Shown here piece after piece: positions 7,487 through 16,809 of a stretch of 64,000 bases of DNA. This DNA comes from DATAWK01 sp036267255. Its GTDB lineage: Bacteria; Acidobacteriota; Terriglobia; Terriglobales; Acidobacteriaceae. The notes under the pieces were generated by a model. The model had not been told where the DNA came from. It was given only the letters and a program-made list of their open reading frames with translations, and did no database searches. The first letter of the stretch is position 1. Every line of letters begins with the position of its first letter. Where the stretch lies: contig DATAWK010000031.1 in assembly GCA_036267255.1 (NCBI GenBank), positions 1 through 64,000 on the forward strand, written 5' to 3'. Position numbers and translations under genes: made by a program.

Positions 7487-8572
7487 ATGGCGAAATACTC
7501 GTCACTGAACCCGCAAAAGAATCTTACGTTCGGCTTGCTGCCTGAACCTGAGCGGATGAATGGTGCATATACCGCGAGCGCCATCATCAATGTTTGCCTG
7601 CTCGGTCTCTTCGTGGCTATATCTTTGATAGCTCTGCATCAAAAGATTGTTGCCAAACAGCAAGAAAGCCTGACTTTGCTGATGCCGCTGAAGCCGGCGG
7701 CTATACCAAAACCACGTCCGCACGTCCACGTAACTCCACCACCCCCGGAGCTACTGCGTAACATCGCGCCAAAAATTGTTTTTCGGCATATGACCGCTGA
7801 AAATGCACCGCGCATGTCCCAAATGAAAATGCGCGCACCGAATGCACCGGTACTTCCGCCGTATAAACCGGCGGATGTGGCATTGCCACCGCAACCGAAG
7901 GTCGGAATGTTCCAGTCGAACGTACCTACGGCTGTAGCCAATAACCAAGGCAAGCCCACCACGAAGACGGGCGGATTCGGCGATCCGGTTGGTGCGCGAA
8001 CAAATCCAAACTCCACCAGCAATCAGGTTGCCGCGTATGGCAGCTTTCAGAATTCCATCGGCTCGGAGAACGGCGCAGGTTCCGCGCGCAAAGGAAGCGT
8101 TCATGGCGTGGCTTTTGGTTCTGGCTACGCGAATGGACGAGCAGGCGGCGGTGGACACGGAGGAGTGGCCTCGACTGGCTTTGGTAATAATGTGACAGGC
8201 GGCACAGGACATCCGCAGCAGGGCACAGTGCAGATGGCCGGCTTCCACAATGACACTACAGGTGGTTCCGGTGCGACTCCCAAGCTGGCGAATACGGAGT
8301 CGGAGGTCACGCAAGTACAGATACTCTTTCATCCGCGGCCTGAGTACACATCGGAAGCGAAACAGATGAAGATCCAGGGCGAGGTTGTTCTGGAAGTTCG
8401 GTTCTCGGCAGACGGCAAGGTAGAGGTGCTCCGTGTCGTACACGGGCTTGGTCATGGTCTGGACGAGCAGGCCATTCACGCAGCACAGCAAACACGATTC
8501 AAACCTGCCATGAAAGATGGCAGGCCAATAGATATGACAACGTACTACAGAATTGATTTTCAGTTGGCGTAA
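7487..8572 (+). CDS. TonB-like energy transducer
   Basis: Inner-membrane-anchored periplasm-spanning protein of the TonB family, 361 aa. A cytoplasmic N-terminus of about 28 residues precedes one membrane helix (about 29-50, SAIINVCLLGLFVAISLIAL). A Pro-rich section follows (PKPRPHVHVTPPPPE), then a long Gly/Asn/Ser-rich linker (about 140-270). The C-terminal TonB fold (about 275-361) includes ILFHPRPEYTSEAKQ, GEVVLEVRFSADGKV and ARF-like QQTRFKPAMKDGRP. This domain normally contacts TonB-dependent receptors in the outer membrane. No exbB or exbD gene is adjacent, so energisation must come from elsewhere, or the protein has another role. It is followed after 50 bp by the M48-like gene on the same strand. 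Confidence 0.85.
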   Translation: MAKYSSLNPQKNLTFGLLPEPERMNGAYTASAIINVCLLGLFVAISLIALHQKIVAKQQESLTLLMPLKPAAIPKPRPHVHVTPPPPELLRNIAPKIVFRHMTAENAPRMSQMKMRAPNAPVLPPYKPADVALPPQPKVGMFQSNVPTAVANNQGKPTTKTGGFGDPVGARTNPNSTSNQVAAYGSFQNSIGSENGAGSARKGSVHGVAFGSGYANGRAGGGGHGGVASTGFGNNVTGGTGHPQQGTVQMAGFHNDTTGGSGATPKLANTESEVTQVQILFHPRPEYTSEAKQMKIQGEVVLEVRFSADGKVEVLRVVHGLGHGLDEQAIHAAQQTRFKPAMKDGRPIDMTTYYRIDFQLA

Positions 8573-8622
8573 CAGAATTAAGAATCAAAATATATAAGGA
8601 AGTAACAATCAGGAACATCAAC

Positions 8623-10407
8623 ATGCGATTCCAAAAAGCATTCCCCCAGCTTTTTTTGCGGACTAGAGGATGGGCAGTCGGACTCCTCCTGATCTGCGCA
8701 GTTATTCCTGCTTCCGCACGTAAAAAGAAACCGCTCCTCACGAGCGCTCAACTCACACCCAACATGGTGCGAATGATCGATCAGGCGTCCCTGCATGAAA
8801 AGAATGTTCTGAAAGCACTGGAAGAGCGCACTCCTGTGGTGGAGACGTACATTCAGGACTTCAAGCCCGATCTACAGCTGAGCGCGGTGCCGATCTCGGA
8901 TCGGTATTTCCTTGGCCGAGTGGATTTCGGACGCGTCATCGAGGACAACCGTTACGAGGAGCCGGGATCGAAAAAGTCGTTTTTCAAAGGCTCGACGATG
9001 TTCGTCAACGGACTGACGAAGGCCTTCAAGATTGAATATGTCTCGCAGGGCTTTGTACAGATGCTCCTGCTGGATGCGAATCGCTTTGATCGCGAGCACT
9101 ATAACTTCAAATTTGTCCGCCGCGAATTTTTAGGGGATGTCCGCACGTACCTGTTCGATGTAGCACCTCGTCCCGGCAGCGGTTCTGGGCGCTTCCTGGG
9201 CCGTGTCTGGATTGAAGACGTGGGAGGAAACATCGTTCGCTTCAGCGGCACTTATACGACATCGAGCGGCCACGACCTGTACTACCACTTTGACAGCTGG
9301 CGCACCAACGTGCAGCCGGGACTGTGGCTGCCAACCGCTGTGTATGCCGAAGAGCATGGCCCGGGTCCGGTTCCCGATCAGGCCAGCTTCTTCCGCGCTC
9401 AGACCTGGATCTGGGGCTACTCTCTGAAACAGCCGGTTTCGATCAATGACAATGAAACTGTGAAAATCGATGCGGTGAAGGACCAGAGCGAAAGCGCTCA
9501 GGATGTCAGCCCATTGCAGGCTTCGCGCATGTGGGCCGATCAGGCGGAAACGAACATTCTGGATCGCCTGTATCAGGCAGGCTTGCTGGCCGGACCGAGC
9601 GATTTTGACAAGGTGCTGGAGACAGTCACAAACAACCTTGTTGTCACGAACAACATCGTACTTCCAGAACCGATCCACTGCCGCGTGATGCTGACGTTGC
9701 CATTGGAATCGTTGACCATTGGAAACACAATCGTACTGAGCAAGGGCCTAGTAGACACACTACCCTCTGAAGAAGACCTTGCTGCGGTGATTGCCTTCCA
9801 GCTGGCACACCTGGTTTTGGGGCACAAAGTGAATACGGAATTTGCGTTCCCGGACAATCTGATGTTCCAAGATCAGGCGACCATCCGTCGTTTACCACTA
9901 CACCACAGCGATGAAGAAAATGAGGCTGCTGCTAAAAAGGCCATCGAACTATTGAAAAACTCTCCCTACAAAGACAAGTTGGGCAACGTAGGTTTGTACT
10001 TCGAAGCATTGCAAGCCAGAGCAAAAGCCTTACCGTTCCTGATGCAGCCGGAATTGGGAGACTCTTTATTCACCTCCTCTACGGACGACCAAGTATGGCT
10101 GGGTGCTCTGATAACGGGAGCTCCGAAGCTGGACATGGGCAAGCTGGATCAGATTCCAGCGCTGCCGTTAGGAAGCCGCTTACGTATCAATTCGTGGAAA
10201 GACACCGTAGAACAGCTCAACGTAAAACCAGTTCCAGTGCTTAGCCCCGGCGACAAAATGCCTTTCGAGTTGACACCAGTTTTCTTCCGCCTGCGCACGT
10301 ATGGATGGGAAGAGAAGCTGCCTGTATCAACGACAGGGACAACGCCGGATGCGTCCGGTACATCCTCAACTGCTTCTAGCTCTTCTGCCACACCGCAACA
10401 AAATTGA
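8623..10407 (+). CDS. Exported M48-peptidase-like protein with a lost active site
   Basis: 594-aa envelope protein with an N-terminal signal sequence (about residues 14-33, WAVGLLLICAVIPASA). Residues 60-290 form a beta-rich region of unknown family. Residues 300-480 resemble M48 metallopeptidases: LPSEEDLAAVIA is followed by FQLAHLVLGHK, where an active enzyme would read HExxH. Here the first His is Phe392 and the Glu is Gln393; only His396 remains. The usual downstream E-x-x-x-D region reads ENEAAAKK, so the second site also looks degraded. Proteolysis is therefore unlikely, and a scaffold or chaperone role is plausible. The tail is Ser/Thr-rich. It lies between a TonB-like gene and a barrel gene on the same strand. 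Confidence 0.75.
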   Translation: MRFQKAFPQLFLRTRGWAVGLLLICAVIPASARKKKPLLTSAQLTPNMVRMIDQASLHEKNVLKALEERTPVVETYIQDFKPDLQLSAVPISDRYFLGRVDFGRVIEDNRYEEPGSKKSFFKGSTMFVNGLTKAFKIEYVSQGFVQMLLLDANRFDREHYNFKFVRREFLGDVRTYLFDVAPRPGSGSGRFLGRVWIEDVGGNIVRFSGTYTTSSGHDLYYHFDSWRTNVQPGLWLPTAVYAEEHGPGPVPDQASFFRAQTWIWGYSLKQPVSINDNETVKIDAVKDQSESAQDVSPLQASRMWADQAETNILDRLYQAGLLAGPSDFDKVLETVTNNLVVTNNIVLPEPIHCRVMLTLPLESLTIGNTIVLSKGLVDTLPSEEDLAAVIAFQLAHLVLGHKVNTEFAFPDNLMFQDQATIRRLPLHHSDEENEAAAKKAIELLKNSPYKDKLGNVGLYFEALQARAKALPFLMQPELGDSLFTSSTDDQVWLGALITGAPKLDMGKLDQIPALPLGSRLRINSWKDTVEQLNVKPVPVLSPGDKMPFELTPVFFRLRTYGWEEKLPVSTTGTTPDASGTSSTASSSSATPQQN

Positions 10408-10414
10408 AGCGAAT

Positions 10415-10447
10415 CGAGGTAGGCATGCAACGTATATGCCTGCCTCG
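10415..10447 (+). other. 12-bp-stem RNA hairpin between two envelope genes
   Basis: CGAGGTAGGCAT (10415-10426) pairs with ATGCCTGCCTCG (10436-10447), with a single G-T wobble, around a nine-base loop. No T-run follows, so it is not a classical terminator. It sits in the 86-bp gap before the barrel gene and may stabilise or partly terminate the upstream message. Its position also argues against starting the barrel gene at the in-frame ATG at 10404. Confidence 0.6.
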
Positions 10448-10493
10448 GACGCGATTTCTTGAGATTTGGAAGGTTTGGAAGGAGGGATTTGTA

Positions 10494-11039
10494 GTGGGGA
10501 AAAAACTGATTGCAGGTCTATTTTTTATATTGCTTCCCGTTCTGGCGCATTCGCAGGCAGTTTCGCCCGTAAGAGACAAGACTGCTTACGTTAGCGTAGG
10601 CGGCTACTATTCCTACGGTCAGACGGACTATGGACAAAATCACGCGATGGGCCTGGGTGTCTATAGCGACATCAACTACAGAATCTGGGGCAATCTCGGG
10701 GTAGGCCTGGAAGGAGAAGCACGGTTTCTGAATTTTCATCTTGTAGCTGGCACATATGAACAGAATTTCCTGGGTGGGCCACGTGTCACATACAGGATGC
10801 GGCATTTTGAACCGTACGTGAAGTTCCTGGCTGGCGGAAGCCGCTTTCATTATCCGAATTTCATCTCTAACCAGACGTACACCTACACTACGTTTGCAGG
10901 TGGCGGCGGTCTGGATGTGAAGTTAACGGATCGCTTTTATATTCGTGCTGCGGATTTTGAATATCAGCACTGGCTGTTTCCTCCTTCAGGTTTAACGCCC
11001 TGGGTGTATTCCGCCGGTGTTTCTTTCCGCGTGTTTTAG
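10494..11039 (+). CDS. Outer-membrane beta-barrel protein
   Basis: Small predicted eight-strand-type outer-membrane barrel, 181 aa. From GTG 10494 the product begins VGKKLIAGLFFILLPVLAHS, a clear signal peptide ending near SQA. Alternating amphipathic strands follow: AYVSVGGYYSYGQ, GLGVYSDINYRIWG, YVKFLAGGSRFHY, FAGGGGLDVKLTDRFYIR and WVYSAGVSFRVF. The last residue is Phe, the usual signal for barrel assembly by BamA. AGGAGG at about 10480 supports the GTG start over upstream in-frame ATGs that would place a poor sequence ahead of the signal. It belongs to the OmpA/OprF-like N-terminal barrel type with no peptidoglycan domain. The ligand is unknown. Confidence 0.8.
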   Translation: MGKKLIAGLFFILLPVLAHSQAVSPVRDKTAYVSVGGYYSYGQTDYGQNHAMGLGVYSDINYRIWGNLGVGLEGEARFLNFHLVAGTYEQNFLGGPRVTYRMRHFEPYVKFLAGGSRFHYPNFISNQTYTYTTFAGGGGLDVKLTDRFYIRAADFEYQHWLFPPSGLTPWVYSAGVSFRVF

Positions 11040-11066
11040 CAATACAGGTTTTTCCGGATCACTACG

Positions 11067-11099
11067 GCCTCGGCAATCGCCGGGGCTGTTTTCTTTTTG
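11067..11099 (+). terminator. Rho-independent terminator
   Basis: GCCTCGGC (11067-11074) and GCCGGGGC (11079-11086) pair fully apart from one T-G wobble around an AATC loop, followed by TGTTTTCTTTTT. It lies 28 bp after the barrel gene and 78 bp before gltX, and should end the TonB/M48-like/barrel transcript. Confidence 0.85.
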
Positions 11100-11176
11100 T
11101 ACTTCCCTTCCGAAATTTCTCTCCTTCTCGCGGTGCGCCATGCCGAGCGGTTAGCATAGAGTTTCAATCCAAAACA

Positions 11177-12634
11177 ATGACACACGACAAAAAAACTCCG
11201 CGCGTTCGTTTTGCTCCTTCGCCTACCGGGTACCTGCACGTCGGCGGAGCACGCACTGCCCTATTCAATTGGCTCTACGCCCGGCATACTGGCGGGACAT
11301 TGATTCTTCGCATCGAAGACACAGATTTTGAGCGGTCCTCCACGGAGATGGTTACCGGCATCCTGGAGGGCATGCGATGGCTGGGCATGGATTGGGACGA
11401 GGGTCCGTTCTACCAGTCGCAACGCCTGGAACTGTATCGAGCAACAGCGGATACGATGCTGCAGAGCGGACATGCGTACTACTGCTTCTGTACGAAGGAA
11501 GAGCTGGAGCAGCGGCGCAAAGCTGCCTCCAGCGCAGGACAAACCCCTCGCTATGATGGGCGCTGCCGCACGATTGATCCAAGCGATGCAGCCAGCCGCA
11601 AGGCTGCCGGGGAGGCGGCGGCAGTACGTTTTGCCGTGCCGGAAACCGGCGTCACACGATATGAGGATGCGGTCTTCGGGCCGCTGGAGTTCGCCAATGA
11701 GGAGCTGGAAGATTTCGTACTGCTGCGCTCCGACGGCATTCCGACCTATCACCTGAGCGTGGTGGCCGATGACCTGGACATGGGCATGACGCATATCATC
11801 CGGGGTGCGGATCATATCTCCAATACACCCAAACAAGTGCTGCAATATCAGGCACTGGGCGCGACACTGCCGATCTTTGCCCATGTCCCGCTGATTCTGG
11901 GACCGGACAAGACGCGACTGTCCAAGCGCCACGGGGCTACCAGCGTGATGTCCTATCAGGAGATGGGTATTGTGCCCGAAGCGTTCCGCAACTTCCTTGG
12001 CCTGCTGGGATGGAGTCCTGGCGCCGCAGAGAAAACTGTCGATGGCAAGGATCGCGAGATCTTCGCGTCGGAAGATTTGATCCGTTTATTTTCTCTGGAC
12101 GGCATCTCGCACTCGAATGCTGTGTTCGATAACGACAAGCTGGCATGGTTTAACACGGAGTACATCCGCGCGTATCCGGCGGAACGGCTGCTTCCTTTGA
12201 TTGAGCAGGAATGGCAGCGTGCCAACTACGCGCCATCGCGCCCAAAGGAAGAACGCCTCATGGCGATTGAACTGGTGAAGCAGCGGGCGCGCAGTCTGAA
12301 GGATTTCTCTACAGCATTCCTCGCCTATTTTGGCGAAGAATTTCCCTACGAGCCTGCCGCCGTAGCCAAATTTCTTGGCGATGCCACCGTGCGCAATCTG
12401 CTGGTGGAACTGGGGGAACGCTATGCAACGTTGGAAGCATGGGACGAAGCCGGCACGGAGCCGGTGTTGCGTGCGTTCGCGGAAGAGAAAGGCGTCAAGG
12501 CAGGGGTGCTGATCAACGGCGCGCGTGTGGCGCTGACCGGCCAGGGCGTTGCACCCAGCTTGTTCGCTGTGATGGCGTACCTGGGGAAGGAATGCGTGGT
12601 GCGCAGGTTAAAAGCGGCGGCAGGGATTGCGTAG
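11177..12634 (+). CDS. gltX: Glutamyl-tRNA synthetase
   Basis: Charges tRNA-Glu with glutamate using ATP. 485 aa, normal for a bacterial class I GluRS. The HIGH-equivalent lies in PSPTGYLHVGG (14-24), with FAPSPTG and GGARTALFN typical of the family. RIEDTD is at 45-50 and the KMSKS-equivalent is LSKRH (248-252), preceded by LGPDKTR. The C-terminal anticodon-binding part is present through the end. The start ATG gives the expected short N-terminus before the FAPSPTG motif. The aminopeptidase gene converges on it with only 18 bp between the stops and no clear hairpin. I cannot tell by eye whether it is discriminating or also charges tRNA-Gln. Confidence 0.95.
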   Translation: MTHDKKTPRVRFAPSPTGYLHVGGARTALFNWLYARHTGGTLILRIEDTDFERSSTEMVTGILEGMRWLGMDWDEGPFYQSQRLELYRATADTMLQSGHAYYCFCTKEELEQRRKAASSAGQTPRYDGRCRTIDPSDAASRKAAGEAAAVRFAVPETGVTRYEDAVFGPLEFANEELEDFVLLRSDGIPTYHLSVVADDLDMGMTHIIRGADHISNTPKQVLQYQALGATLPIFAHVPLILGPDKTRLSKRHGATSVMSYQEMGIVPEAFRNFLGLLGWSPGAAEKTVDGKDREIFASEDLIRLFSLDGISHSNAVFDNDKLAWFNTEYIRAYPAERLLPLIEQEWQRANYAPSRPKEERLMAIELVKQRARSLKDFSTAFLAYFGEEFPYEPAAVAKFLGDATVRNLLVELGERYATLEAWDEAGTEPVLRAFAEEKGVKAGVLINGARVALTGQGVAPSLFAVMAYLGKECVVRRLKAAAGIA

Positions 12635-12652
12635 GGCCAACGGCAGACTGGC

Positions 12653-13945
12653 CTAAACCCACTCGCCTTTGCGCATCAGCGGTTCCGCGCTCCCGCTGGC
12701 GGTGATGCCATCGACATTCATTTCGCCGGAGCCGATCATCCAGTCCACGTGGATGAGGCTGGCGTTAGCGCCTTTCGAGGCCAGCGTTGCTTCGTCCATC
12801 TTCTCGCCGCCAATCAGGCAGGTGCTGTAGGCCTGACCCAGCGCGATGTGGCTGGCTGCGTTTTCGTCGAAGAGAGTGTTCCAGAAGAGCACGCCGCTGT
12901 GGGCAATGGGAGACGAATGCGGCACCAGGGCCACTTCGCCCAGCTTGCGTGCGCCTTCGTCGGTGCCGATCATGCGCTCGAGGACTTCCCTGCCGGTTTT
13001 GGCGTTGGCTTCGACGACGCGACCCCCCTCGAAGCGGACAGCGATCTCTTCAATCAGCGTTCCCTGATAGGAGAGCGGCTTGCTGCTGCGGACCGTGCCA
13101 TCCACGCGGTCTTTGTGCGGCGTGGTGAAGACCTCTTCGGTGGGAATATTCGGCTGGCAGTAAACGCCGTTTCCGGCGCGTGTGCCGCCACCGGCCCAGA
13201 GATGATCGTCAGCGAGGCCGACACGCAGATCCGTTCCGGGACCACGAAAATGCAGCGCCGAAAATCGCCTGGCGTTCATGAAATCGACGCGTTCTTTGAG
13301 ATATTCCCCATGGGCTTTCCAGGCAGCGATGGGATCTTCGACATCGGCACGCGAGGCGGCGAAAATGGCATCCCACAGGCGTGCGATGGCGACCTCTTCC
13401 GGTTCGTTGGGAAAGACGGCCCGTGCCCATGTCGGAGTGGCGCAGGCGATGATGGTCCAATTGATCTCATGGCGTGTGATCAGTTCCATAGCCGGTTTGG
13501 TGGCTTTGGACATGGCGACATTGGCGCGACCTACCCTGGCGGGATCTTCCTTCGACAGGAGGGCCGGATTTCCGCCTGCAATGGCCAGACGGGCTGCGCC
13601 GCTGCGATAGGCCGTTGCGATGCCATCCTGCAGCCAGGTGGCGACGCGATCGAAGCTTGTATCGGGAGCATTGCGGTAGCGCAGCAGGGTGGATTCTTCA
13701 TCAGAAAGAAGCGTCGTCACCAGCTCGGCACCGGCTTTGTAGGCGTGCTCCGTAATACGCCGTACCAGAGGAAGCGCTTCGGTCGATGCACTCATCACCA
13801 GTTCCTGTGTGGGAGCGCCGGGTGATCCCAGACCAAGCCCGACACGCACGGCGACCTCGGCCAGACGGTCCAGTTTTTCTTCAAAAGAAAGATTGGCTGT
13901 AGCAACTGCGCTTTGACTGCCGTTCTGATTTTTTTGATAGGTCAT
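12653..13945 (-). CDS. M29 family aminopeptidase
   Basis: Metal-dependent aminopeptidase of the M29 (AmpS/PepS/thermophilic aminopeptidase T) family, 430 aa, cytoplasmic. The family signatures run through the second half: NIPTEEVFTTPHKDRVDG, then GGRVVEANAK, and the metal-site region VALVPHSSPIAHSG...LFDENAASHIALGQAY with the conserved Glu, His and Asp ligands in the usual order. It removes N-terminal residues from peptides with broad preference, using two divalent metals. The length matches the family (about 410-430). The N-terminal 25 residues (Gln/Asn/Ser-rich) are not part of the fold; the start could be a little downstream. It is convergent with gltX. Confidence 0.88.
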   Translation of the reverse strand: MTYQKNQNGSQSAVATANLSFEEKLDRLAEVAVRVGLGLGSPGAPTQELVMSASTEALPLVRRITEHAYKAGAELVTTLLSDEESTLLRYRNAPDTSFDRVATWLQDGIATAYRSGAARLAIAGGNPALLSKEDPARVGRANVAMSKATKPAMELITRHEINWTIIACATPTWARAVFPNEPEEVAIARLWDAIFAASRADVEDPIAAWKAHGEYLKERVDFMNARRFSALHFRGPGTDLRVGLADDHLWAGGGTRAGNGVYCQPNIPTEEVFTTPHKDRVDGTVRSSKPLSYQGTLIEEIAVRFEGGRVVEANAKTGREVLERMIGTDEGARKLGEVALVPHSSPIAHSGVLFWNTLFDENAASHIALGQAYSTCLIGGEKMDEATLASKGANASLIHVDWMIGSGEMNVDGITASGSAEPLMRKGEWV

Positions 13946-13999
13946 ACGATCCTGATGTTTCAGTTTTCAAATTGAAAGCCATCTGTCAAAAACAGGCAG

Positions 14000-14554
14000 C
14001 TACTTTGCCGTTACCAGCACGGTAAATTGCAAGGTCTTCGGCGGATTGCAGATTTCGTTATCGCAAGCCTGATAATGCAGCTTGCCGTGCACGGGATAGG
14101 TACCCGGTGCAGCCTTGACGCGAGCGTTGACGGCAAACTCCCCGGTGTAGACACTCAACGCATTCTTGGGAGCGAAGTGGAAGTAGAAATCTGTTCCCTG
14201 CGGAAACTGCAGGTCGGTGATGTGCATTCCGGCAGGGGTATCCAGCTTGAGGTCCGTCGGAATCAGATAAACGGAGCGCGGCGTGTGAGAGTTGACATGC
14301 AGTCCGCTGTTGACGAGAAATTTCAAGGTGACAGGGTGCGACTGCCCAGCTGGCACTGTGACTTCCGTTGCCGAAACCAGATGCACGTACCCCTTGTCTT
14401 TTGCAGACCCGGCGAGATTCAGGCCCTGATCCTTTGGCTGCCAGCTGGATTGGAACGCCAACAGTTGCGGCGCGCAAAAAACAAGGAGAGCGCCGAGCAG
14501 GACACCCGGCAAAACACGCGGAAGAAAACCCTGAACAAAGCTCCGTCGCATCAC
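14000..14554 (-). CDS. Stand-alone DsbD-alpha-like periplasmic thiol domain
   Basis: Exported 184-aa protein resembling the N-terminal (alpha) domain of DsbD. A signal segment (about 12-33) is followed by a beta-sandwich; GLHVNSHTP, FPQGTDFYF, YTGEFAVNARV and GTYPVHGKLHYQACDNEICNPP are the recognisable parts. C164 and C169 sit in YQACDNEICNPP, matching the redox Cys pair of DsbD-alpha. In the full-length family this domain passes electrons from the membrane protein to periplasmic partners. Here it exists alone, with no transmembrane DsbD part in the window. It is preceded by a TlpA-like gene with three bases between them, so both probably function in one periplasmic thiol pathway such as cytochrome c maturation or disulfide reduction. 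Confidence 0.78.
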   Translation of the reverse strand: MMRRSFVQGFLPRVLPGVLLGALLVFCAPQLLAFQSSWQPKDQGLNLAGSAKDKGYVHLVSATEVTVPAGQSHPVTLKFLVNSGLHVNSHTPRSVYLIPTDLKLDTPAGMHITDLQFPQGTDFYFHFAPKNALSVYTGEFAVNARVKAAPGTYPVHGKLHYQACDNEICNPPKTLQFTVLVTAK

Positions 14555-14557
14555 GCG

Positions 14558-15232
<675 letters not shown>

Positions 15233-15398
15233 TGGATAGGACGCTTCAGCAGCGCACCGGTAACAGAAAAGTTTACTGTATTCTGCGGCTGGAGGCGGAG
15301 CGAGGGTGCCATGACGCGTCTCCGAACTGGTCGGCTGCGCGGCAATCGCTTATTTTGAAATGAGCATCCAATGGAATCAACGCGGAAAGGAAGCTGCT

Positions 15399-15794
15399 AT
15401 GCCTCTGTCGTTTCCTGAACTTAGCCAATATACGGACTGGGGAATTCTGGCCATGCGCCTGATGGTGGGAGCGGTATTTTTCACCAGCGGATTTTCCCAT
15501 CTGAAACAACCGCAGGAGCGCGCCAAAAGTATTGGCATGAGCGTTCCCTTCACCATTTTTCTGGGGTTGGCGGAGGTTCTGGGAAGCGTGGCGGTGATGG
15601 TGGGCTTTTTGACGCAATGGGCCGCGATGGGACTGATCCTCTTTATGTTCGGCGCCATCTACATGAAGGCGTTCCAGTGGAAGACAGGCTTCTGGGGAGA
15701 AAAATCCTCCGGCTGGCACTACGACTTGGTTTTTGTTGTGATGAACCTGGTGATTTTATTAACGGATGGCGGACGTTTTGTGGTGATGCGGTAG
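15399..15794 (+). CDS. DoxX family membrane protein
   Basis: Four-helix integral membrane protein of the DoxX family, 131 aa. Hydrophobic segments run at about 15-33, 50-72, 75-92 and 108-124, with the family pattern LMVGAVFFTSGFSHL in the first and FLGLAEVLGSVAVMVGF in the second. DoxX-like proteins are linked to thiol or quinone redox at the membrane in several bacteria, but the exact function is uncertain. ATG 15399 is chosen because GGAAAGGAAG lies just upstream; a frame start 39 bases earlier would add a charged tail. The neighbours are thiol-redox genes, consistent with a related role. Confidence 0.82.
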   Translation: MPLSFPELSQYTDWGILAMRLMVGAVFFTSGFSHLKQPQERAKSIGMSVPFTIFLGLAEVLGSVAVMVGFLTQWAAMGLILFMFGAIYMKAFQWKTGFWGEKSSGWHYDLVFVVMNLVILLTDGGRFVVMR

Positions 15795-15823
15795 CGCCCA
15801 TGAGTCTGGGTGACCGCGTTGCC

Positions 15824-16708
15824 TTAACCCGGCGCAATATGCCATCGTCCATCCCTAAGTCTGCCTAGGTAATGCACCGTCTTTGGAGAGACGGCTTGCT
15901 CCGCTTCTGCACCAAAACCTTCTGGGTACATTGTTACGTCAAATGCGAAACTTTTCTGAGGTTCATCGACAATTACATGATCGATGGTGGTTGAAAAGTT
16001 CTCGGGATCGCAGGAATTATCCGTTTGTTGGCACCACTGAGCAGATGGCAGATATTTTCGTAGTTCCGCTGAGAACGTTCTGCGGGCCGCATCGTTGCCG
16101 GATGGATAAAGATGGATCAACTGTTTTCGCGTGGGATCGTAAATATCCATTCGCTCCGAATGCGTTGGGATGAAATAGACCATGCTTTCCACAAAAATCA
16201 ATTGTCCATCGACCCTGCCGATTGCCCATCCCCACAAGCCCGCGCTGAACTGAAGGTTGGACGTTAGAACCAGCACACAGCCTGCCGACGGGTTGATGTG
16301 GGTATTGATCGCGACGATGCCATCGCTTTCAGAAATGCTCATAACTGAACCCATGCAGGTGCTTGATACTCTTTGCATGATCTCGCCAAGACCGTTGCCA
16401 GGGAGCTCCATATCTGTTCCGTGTAGATCGGCACTGCGAAGATCTCCATTGCCGCCGTTATAGCGAAGGACATGTAAGGAAGGGGGCAGCGTACCTGAGC
16501 CATCATCATCGTAATACGCGATAAGAAACGGCGAATTGTCGGCGGAAACGGCAAAGCTGGTGATTGGCTGCTGCAATACATCCCTGGACAGACTGCTTAC
16601 GGGAACATGATGGGCCATCAGGACATCTTCCAAGGTTTTAGCGTGCAGGGTTGTCACCGAACAAAGAGCAATTCCAGCCGCTGCGCATGCGAACTTTATA
16701 GACCGCAT
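15824..16708 (-). CDS. Secreted protein of unknown function
   Basis: I do not recognise the family. 294 aa from the ATG at 16708, which gives a clean signal peptide (RSIKFACAAAGIALCSVTTLHA). The mature part has several beta-rich segments (SADNSPFLIAYYDDDGSG, GDGVIAIN-like SDGIVAINTHIN, DGQLIFVESMVYF) and at least five Cys (for example in STCMGS, SAGCVL, QWCQQ and NSCDP), suggesting disulfides in the periplasm. No catalytic motif is seen. A frame extending 27 bases further upstream is possible but lacks sense as a signal. It converges with doxX 29 bp away and is divergent from kdsD. Confidence 0.65.
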   Translation of the reverse strand: MRSIKFACAAAGIALCSVTTLHAKTLEDVLMAHHVPVSSLSRDVLQQPITSFAVSADNSPFLIAYYDDDGSGTLPPSLHVLRYNGGNGDLRSADLHGTDMELPGNGLGEIMQRVSSTCMGSVMSISESDGIVAINTHINPSAGCVLVLTSNLQFSAGLWGWAIGRVDGQLIFVESMVYFIPTHSERMDIYDPTRKQLIHLYPSGNDAARRTFSAELRKYLPSAQWCQQTDNSCDPENFSTTIDHVIVDEPQKSFAFDVTMYPEGFGAEAEQAVSPKTVHYLGRLRDGRWHIAPG

Positions 16709-16809
16709 AAAGTGTCTCCACCTGACATCCTGCATGACAATGTACGCCTTCCAAGTGATTTCTTACTCTTGCATCTCTGGTAGTATCAAAGCGTTTTCCA
16801 AGGAGCGCA

